Shown piece after piece: positions 34,566 to 64,000 of a DNA stretch of 64,000 nt (within the stretch, counting starts at the first letter, position 1; every line of letters starts with the position of its first letter). The notes under the pieces are model-generated. The model was not told the DNA's origin. It ran no database searches and saw nothing but the letters and a program-made list of their open reading frames with translations. Position numbers and translations under genes: made by a program. This DNA comes from Thysanoteuthis rhombus. Its lineage: Eukaryota > Mollusca > Cephalopoda > Oegopsida > Thysanoteuthidae. The DNA lies in the NCBI GenBank assembly GCA_963457665.1, contig OY735227.1:46315593-46379592 (forward strand), given 5' to 3'.

Positions 34566-37430
34566 AAAGTAAAGCAATGTTGAGCACGTAGATCGAGTGA
34601 CTAACTGGGTATATCAGGTGCTGCTGTAAGCAGAATGAAGAAAGCTTGATAAACTAACAATAACACATGTGTACCTAACTTCATAACCTTGATAAGGGTG
34701 TAAGTGGTGAATGATACATATTTACCTGTCTTGCACACCATCTTAACAAAATCATTTGTAGGGCCATCCTACTACTAAAAGGTTTTACAATGTTATAATT
34801 CATACGAACACTAGTTTACCCATGTCATCAAAAATAATGGCAGAATTAATTTTGAAAGTTCATTGTACTTGAGAGAGAGAGGGGAAAGAAAAAGAATGAA
34901 AAAGATATTCTGCAATTTCTTGTTTATGTTCAATCTGAATAAATGTTACAAATAGAAAAAAATACAAAAACACAAGTGGTGTATTGTACAAGTAGATTTT
35001 GCTGACAAATCTGAGGACATTATTGATATCTATAAGGTTTCATGAAACCGTATGTTACTTGGAGAGCTGATGGGCTCCATGTAACTCAGCCCTAGTGACA
35101 ACAGTCATGCTTGTCCCCCCACACACACACCCTCTAAAATCAGAAACAACTAATTGTTTAACATAGTATCATCAATACAAATAGTCCAGAATAAATTTTA
35201 GTGCTAGTATTCAGCACCGGCCTGTTCATTTGGCAAACCTAGAAAGTTGTCAAAGGTACAGTCCAAGTAGGAAAAGAATTGTTAGAAAACAAAAGTGCAT
35301 TAAACCTTTGCTAGTATCTCTAGTTTTCCTCAAAATATAGCAAAGTAGTTAAAGCATGTCTTTTGTTCACAATTAAACCTTTTTACAAGCAAGAGTGACA
35401 TTCTCACTTGGTTTCTCAAGTGATGCTAACACGGAATGAATTTAAAAAATATAATTCAAGTCAAATATTAATTTTATAACTAAATTTGGCACAAGAACAA
35501 TACGGGGGAGGGGGGGTCAGGTCTTGCACTATCTTGACCTCGGTTAATCATATTCCTGAACCATGCATGATAATAGTCCTGAATTCTAGAGAATTAATCC
35601 ATTCTTTTCACTCCCAATTTATAGTTATGTGATTTTTAAGAGTCCAATTCAGTTGCTATGAATGAAACAAGTTTCACTGAAATATGTTCACCCATTCAAA
35701 AAGGTAATTCTGCCAGTGATTAACCCATTTTTGCCCAAAGTCAGATTCTGGTATAATCAGAAATATGGCGTAAATGAAAGTATATTAAATTAAAGTGATG
35801 CAAATTCATTTGTTGGGAAAAACAAAAAACAAAAACAATACAAACACACAGAGTACACCCTAAAAATAAAATTGTGTTCAAGTATTGGCAATATGGAATA
35901 AATACATTTCTCCAGGGAAAACATTGGTTGAAGATGCAACATAAAAATTACATTGAACCTATTTTATGAAATTATTGCATCAGAAAGAACCAGATTATGG
36001 TACTAGGATTAAATGAAGTCAGCTGTGTAGGTGGAAATGGTAAAATCATTGCCAGTATAAAAAATAGGATTGGAGAGTAGAGTTCAAATTTTGGTCAGTG
36101 CTATAACTTGGGCCTGGGTAGACTCCTTGATTGCCACCACCCCCCATTAAAAAAGAAAAAAAAAAGAAAGTTTTCCTAATCAAGTTGTACTGCTTGTGAC
36201 TTGAAGTGAAATTAAAAGGATAGATAAGATTTGTTAAAATTTTGTCAATATGAATAATGAAAATAATATTTTGAAATGAATCTGGGAGATACGGTCAATC
36301 TTCATCAGTAAACAAATACCAAAGTGGATATGATCAAATTGAGGCCAGAAAAATTTGTTTTTAATTGGAATATATTCTTTGTCCCCCCCCTTTGTACATT
36401 GTGATTTTAACCCCCTGAAAATTTTTCTTCACAAATAAAAAGAAAATTATGACCTTATTTTTTTCCCCATTATATTAGATTGTATCAAACGAAAAAAAAC
36501 AAAAAAAAAACACACACCTTACAGGACTGCAATTGGCCCATTACTACACTCATGCTTGAACCTTGAAGATTATAAAATATTACCAAATGAAAAACTCCTA
36601 TTATCAATTTGCTTCCCTTATAAAACTTACAAAATTTTTCTGGGAAGAAATGGAAGTCAGAATCAGTGCAAACAGAGTAATTGGTTTGAAACTAAATACA
36701 TGGGATTGTGATGTGTGTGGGGGCTTTTCAAGAATTTAATTTTCTAGAGAATCCCTTCATAAAATAACTTCCCCTTCTACATGTATTCATTTTTGTGGCA
36801 TGGATGTGTGCATTTTGCATCTTTTACCCATTTATTGTCTCTTGCTGATATAAGAGTTCATTTGCACCATACGTATCAAAAGTGAAAGAAAGCAATTTTG
36901 AATGTACAAGCCTGTTGTCAAATTTCTGACCCCTGGAGCACATCTTGTTACTGTATAGAAAATACATACATGGATTCCCTCCTTACAGTGTGAGGACCAG
37001 ATTAGACTCCAGATGGTGCCCGAGATTATTTTGCTATGATAAACAATATTATATATGCAATCAAAAATAACAGATTATGAGATTTATCGTAAATTAACAC
37101 CCAAAACATTACGGCAAGATTTATCAAACCCAAATCAACTTTCCTAAAATCATCAGGGAGATGTAAAGACCATTTATACAAAAAGACTTTTCATAACTCA
37201 GTAAAATTTGAAATGAGTGATTTAAGGCCTGAACTTTTTGCAAAACCACCTGTGACTGAGTGTCTTTGTGAAGATGAAACCAAGGAAGACAAGTCCCAAT
37301 GAAACCAACATTCTTTCATTTAGTTTCACACAAGACCTCCGCAAGCCTCAGATTCTGGTTGATGTTATTTGTTGTCACTTCACATTAATATCCTTGGGAA
37401 AGGCCTGAATTGATATTTTTCCTCAAGAGC
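34566..37430. other. No gene recognised
   Basis: Scattered A-rich runs and short poly-G/poly-C tracts (about 35505, 36384). No ORF with a known motif. Confidence 0.45.
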
Positions 37431-37439
37431 CTAGTATTA

Positions 37440-37950
37440 AACCTCTGCAACTAAATAACATTGATTACCAAATTCAGAACTATTCCAATGCCTGTGTTGT
37501 ACAAATCTTTGAGATAAAACTTTTCTCCCATTGTAGCCCAATCTAGTTATCCTGTTTGAGTCATGTTTAAAATCAAAACTGAGACTTGGTGTTTTAACAT
37601 TTCTAAAGAGAAATGCATTTTTGTCAGCAACAAAAGTCATATCTACCACAAACCTGCACAGTTGTACCTGCTGGTCTAGTCTGAATTAGTTTGTGGATCT
37701 GCTACTAGGGTTCCTTGATTTAGTCTCATAAAGCAGTTTATACATCAACTCATTAAATGAATATTAAAAAGTCTAACAGATTGGAACCAAATCTGAGAAC
37801 TCAAAATTTAACAACTTTCAATGTTTATTTTAGCATAAAATTTGTCAGTTCATTACTTCCGAATCATACTTTTTTTTTTTCCACACTATTTGTAAAATTT
37901 CTGTGTTCCAGCATTTTCTGTTGTCCAGCACTCCGAATACTGACTGGTTA
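37440..37950. repeat. Dispersed repeat shared with FAS introns
   Basis: Shares 'ttccaatgcctgtgttg', 'gtagcccaatctagt' and 'tccagca.t..ctgttgtccag' with 59740-60170, and part of it with 54830-54960 (inverse of 'aactagattgggctac'). The 70-codon minus-strand ORF here lies within the repeat. Confidence 0.5.
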
Positions 37951-38110
37951 ACACAAATTCATATGAAAAAATTTAATTTCAAATCAAGAAGAATAATTTC
38001 AGAAAAAAAGTTATTTTGCTGGTAATTTTTTTCAAATTCAATTCACAAGAGAGTTCTGTTTAGGATCGGCTTCAAACAGTTCATGAATATAAAAGTTAGA
38101 ATGTATACAT

Positions 38111-38134
38111 AAAAAAAAAAAAAAAAAAAAAAAA
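38111..38134. repeat. Poly-A run
   Basis: 24 consecutive A on the plus strand, just below the possible distal FAS poly(A) signal. On the FAS strand it is poly-T. Confidence 0.9.
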
Positions 38135-39216
38135 ATTCATACACAAGGAGTCATCAGACTACAGAAGAAATTTTCCTTGGCATCATTCACTCAAGCGATT
38201 CATGAATTTAAGAGGAATTAAAAACAAGAGAATGAAATCTTTGCAAGTATTTTTATTATAACTTCAAATACATTTGTTCAGAGTCAACAGACCAAACAAC
38301 AAAAATATTTCACTGAGGATCAGTAACATTAAACACAGGTGGAAAAACCAAAGGGCAAGAACAACTTTGGTGAATCGTCATCAAGAAGCATTACACAAGT
38401 TTTTTCTGGTCGCTGTGATAAGCAAAATGGATGACAATTATTTTAACACTACTCGAATTGATAAAGCATAGATAGAAATGAACTGCAAGTCTTCAAAGCC
38501 AGCAAAGGGTGAAACAAGGGGGTATAAAAGGAAGGCTGGGAGAAGGGTAAATTATTTAGTATTAACATCAGCATTTCATCAGGATTATTAGTGAAAAAGC
38601 AAAAAATAGTGAATCTCATTTGTCCCCATCACCTTGCAGCTCCAACTTACAGAGCAGGTTAAAAATTAAAAAAGTAGATTAGTTATCATTGTAGACAATT
38701 TGCACAGGTTGGAAAAAAAAAAAAGAAAAAAAAGAAAAAAAGTTAGGCCTTCATAGCTTTCTTTTAATTTTTTAAAATTCTTAAAATTGTCTGGTTCAAG
38801 TACTGAAGTTGCTTAGCAACCTCTAAGCGTCCGAGTTTAGGTAAGGAATTAGGAACGAGAGCAATATTGAAATGAGAATGTACCCTACCCTAGTCTACCC
38901 AGGGCTTCTTCCTACCAAGCTATTATTCTAGACAAATGAGTATCAGTGTTTAGTTTAAGGCATCACTATTGGAATGCATGGACAACTACAATACTTATAA
39001 CACTATAGCTTTCTGGAATTTTGATGATAAAAATTGTATAATTATTCAGATTATAAACTAAATTAGTCAATAGAGAAATTTAGAGTCAGTCAACATTAGG
39101 TTCAACAAGGTTAGGAAAATAAATTATATTTGTCAATATTTTAGTTATTACTTCAAGATGAATTTTACAAAATATTCTGCTAAAGTTAAAAGTAGAAATT
39201 TGTCAGGGAGGGGAAG

Positions 39217-39222
39217 TTTATT
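39217..39222 (-). terminator. Candidate FAS polyadenylation signal AATAAA
   Basis: First AATAAA on the minus strand after the FAS stop codon, about 165 bases downstream. A second AATAAA lies at 38252-38257, so the 3' UTR could be about 0.2 or 1.1 kb long. No transcript data are visible here; this is motif evidence only. Confidence 0.4.
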
Positions 39223-39383
39223 CCAGTTTGGTCAGTCTGGGAACATTACTGAGACAAGATAATATAAAAGACCTCACAAATACCCGACTCACAATTAGAT
39301 AAGCATAAATCGGTCATAAAAGTTGGTGAGAAATGACAGATTTAAGTAAGTCTGACAGGTGCAGCAGCAGTCTATCACTTTTT

Positions 39384-62836
<23,453 letters not shown>

Positions 62837-63443
62837 CTGAAAAAATAAAAAAAATAAAAAATTTTCAGTTTGTGAAGGAGAGACCAGTACAATATAAGTC
62901 TAATTATTGCAAAATTAGATCCTCAGATTGAGATGTGAATCCCAGGTTAATTTCATAAGACATTAAAGATTTAAAAAAGTTGTTCATCTTGTACACAACA
63001 TAGGCTAAGCTTATCTACTTTCCTGACTAACCAAAATGTTTAGTGTCTGAATTTTTTGAAGGAGATATATATATATACATGAAAAAATGAAAATAAGATA
63101 AAACACTTGTTCATTTTATTTAATGGTTAAAAGGACTTTTTTTTATCTCAAGCAGAACAATATTGGAGTCTTACTGTGGTTTATTATGAAGTTTAAAGAT
63201 TCATACTTGGACATTCAGTGTCAGATCGTTTCTGAGATTTGATTTGAATATGATGTTTATACTTAGAACTAAGACAGACATCCGTTTGATTATTCCAAGC
63301 AGGAGTTGATCTTAGAAGTAATTTTTATCTATTAAATCAATAATTTTACACATTTTGAACAAAAATCCTGAGAAATTTGCAGCATCAAAAATTCTGAAAA
63401 GAAAAAAACCCTGAATAAGCAGATTAAGACGAGGTGTAAAAAG

Positions 63444-63476
<33 letters not shown>

Positions 63477-64000
63477 AAAATTTCACTCTATTTTTTGTGA
63501 TGTGCACAAGGTTCAAGTAAATTTACAGACAGATCCCAGAATTCATAGAAACTTCAGGATATATATGTTGAAAGGGTTAATTTAGAATTAAAGTCCTTTA
63601 AAAACAAACATTTTATTTTGGACCCCACCTCACAGATTAAGTCCAGCAAAAAATGTTTCCTTTGTACAGTCTTTATTAACAACCAAAATTATTACAGTAA
63701 ATTGACAGGTATTTCAATATGTAGCTGTTAGTGATCAAGTTTCCAAAAGAGGGAAAAAAATTTGGAAAAAAAAACACCAAAGAAACTTATCAAAATTTAC
63801 ATAAACTGGCCATCCTCTACAGAGAAACTGCGTGAAATTGCAGGAAAACTAAATAAAAAGAAAAATTTTCTATTGTGAAAGATAAAATTAAGGTTGGAAC
63901 CAGATCCAGATGACATCAGCTCTTTGATACAATTCCTAATTGCAAGAATTATGAATAACCAACCTCTTCACAGGATCCTCCTAAAAAGCTGATCTGATTA
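62837..64000. other. 5' intron of FAS (part); no further exon found
   Basis: Intronic on the minus strand by position. Holds an (AT)n bit at 63067-63078 and a 30-plus poly-A run at 63443-63474. No open frame with FAS similarity and compatible splice phase was found up to the right edge. Confidence 0.6.

Noticed and set aside
63963-64000. Possible further upstream FAS exon ending in gaagag|gttggt on the minus strand
   Set aside because: The phase required by exon a would put a TGA in frame, and the short peptide has no FAS character.

Overview
This is a window of an animal nuclear genome: AT-rich and dominated by non-coding and repeat-derived DNA. It carries one clear protein-coding gene on the minus strand, split into small exons with GT-AG introns of about 0.6 to 3.4 kb. 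The gene is an animal-type fatty acid synthase (FAS). The repeats (a GIY-YIG Penelope-like element, several mariner/Tc1 relics, a LINE tail, tRNA- and 5S-related pieces, short inverted-repeat elements) and the intron sizes suit an invertebrate, and a lophotrochozoan such as a mollusc (possibly a cephalopod) is my best guess. That guess is inference; nothing in the window fixes the species.

From 39384 to 62836 (minus strand) lie 13 exons encoding the C-terminal 1420 residues of FAS. In order they give the linker and pseudo-methyltransferase region, enoyl reductase, ketoreductase, acyl carrier protein and thioesterase. All twelve internal exon junctions keep the reading frame, and the recognised catalytic or cofactor residues of ER, KR, ACP and TE are present, so this looks like a working gene. 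The N-terminal half (ketosynthase, malonyl/acetyl transferase, dehydratase) must lie beyond the right edge. The order is collinear with vertebrate FAS. Presence of ER and TE argues for true FAS rather than an animal FAS-like polyketide synthase.

From 1 to about 39 kb I see no convincing host gene. This side holds a minisatellite at the left edge, microsatellites, four members of a short inverted-repeat (MITE-like) family, and five copies of a dispersed repeat recognisable by a 'tcttttggcagcat' core. It also holds mariner/Tc1 relics of three kinds (8.8-9.5, 15.6-16.1 and 30.7-31.6 kb), a LINE 3' end (18.7-19.2 kb, with an inverted fragment at 24.3 kb), and a Penelope-like element (19.5-21.2 kb). 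A 5S rRNA-derived sequence lies at 29.4 kb, and several strong inverted repeats are scattered through it.

The FAS introns carry further transposon debris. The most distinctive are an 8-copy 74-bp tandem array (52.5-53.1 kb), a GC-richer LTR-like block (57.8-58.65 kb) and a mariner relic (40.2-40.6 kb). The most interesting non-gene signal is a set of short sequences with hammerhead-ribozyme-like core order (CTGAAGA ... GAAAC). One of them sits at the expected 3' end of the Penelope-like element. I found no sign of a wholly new biological system.
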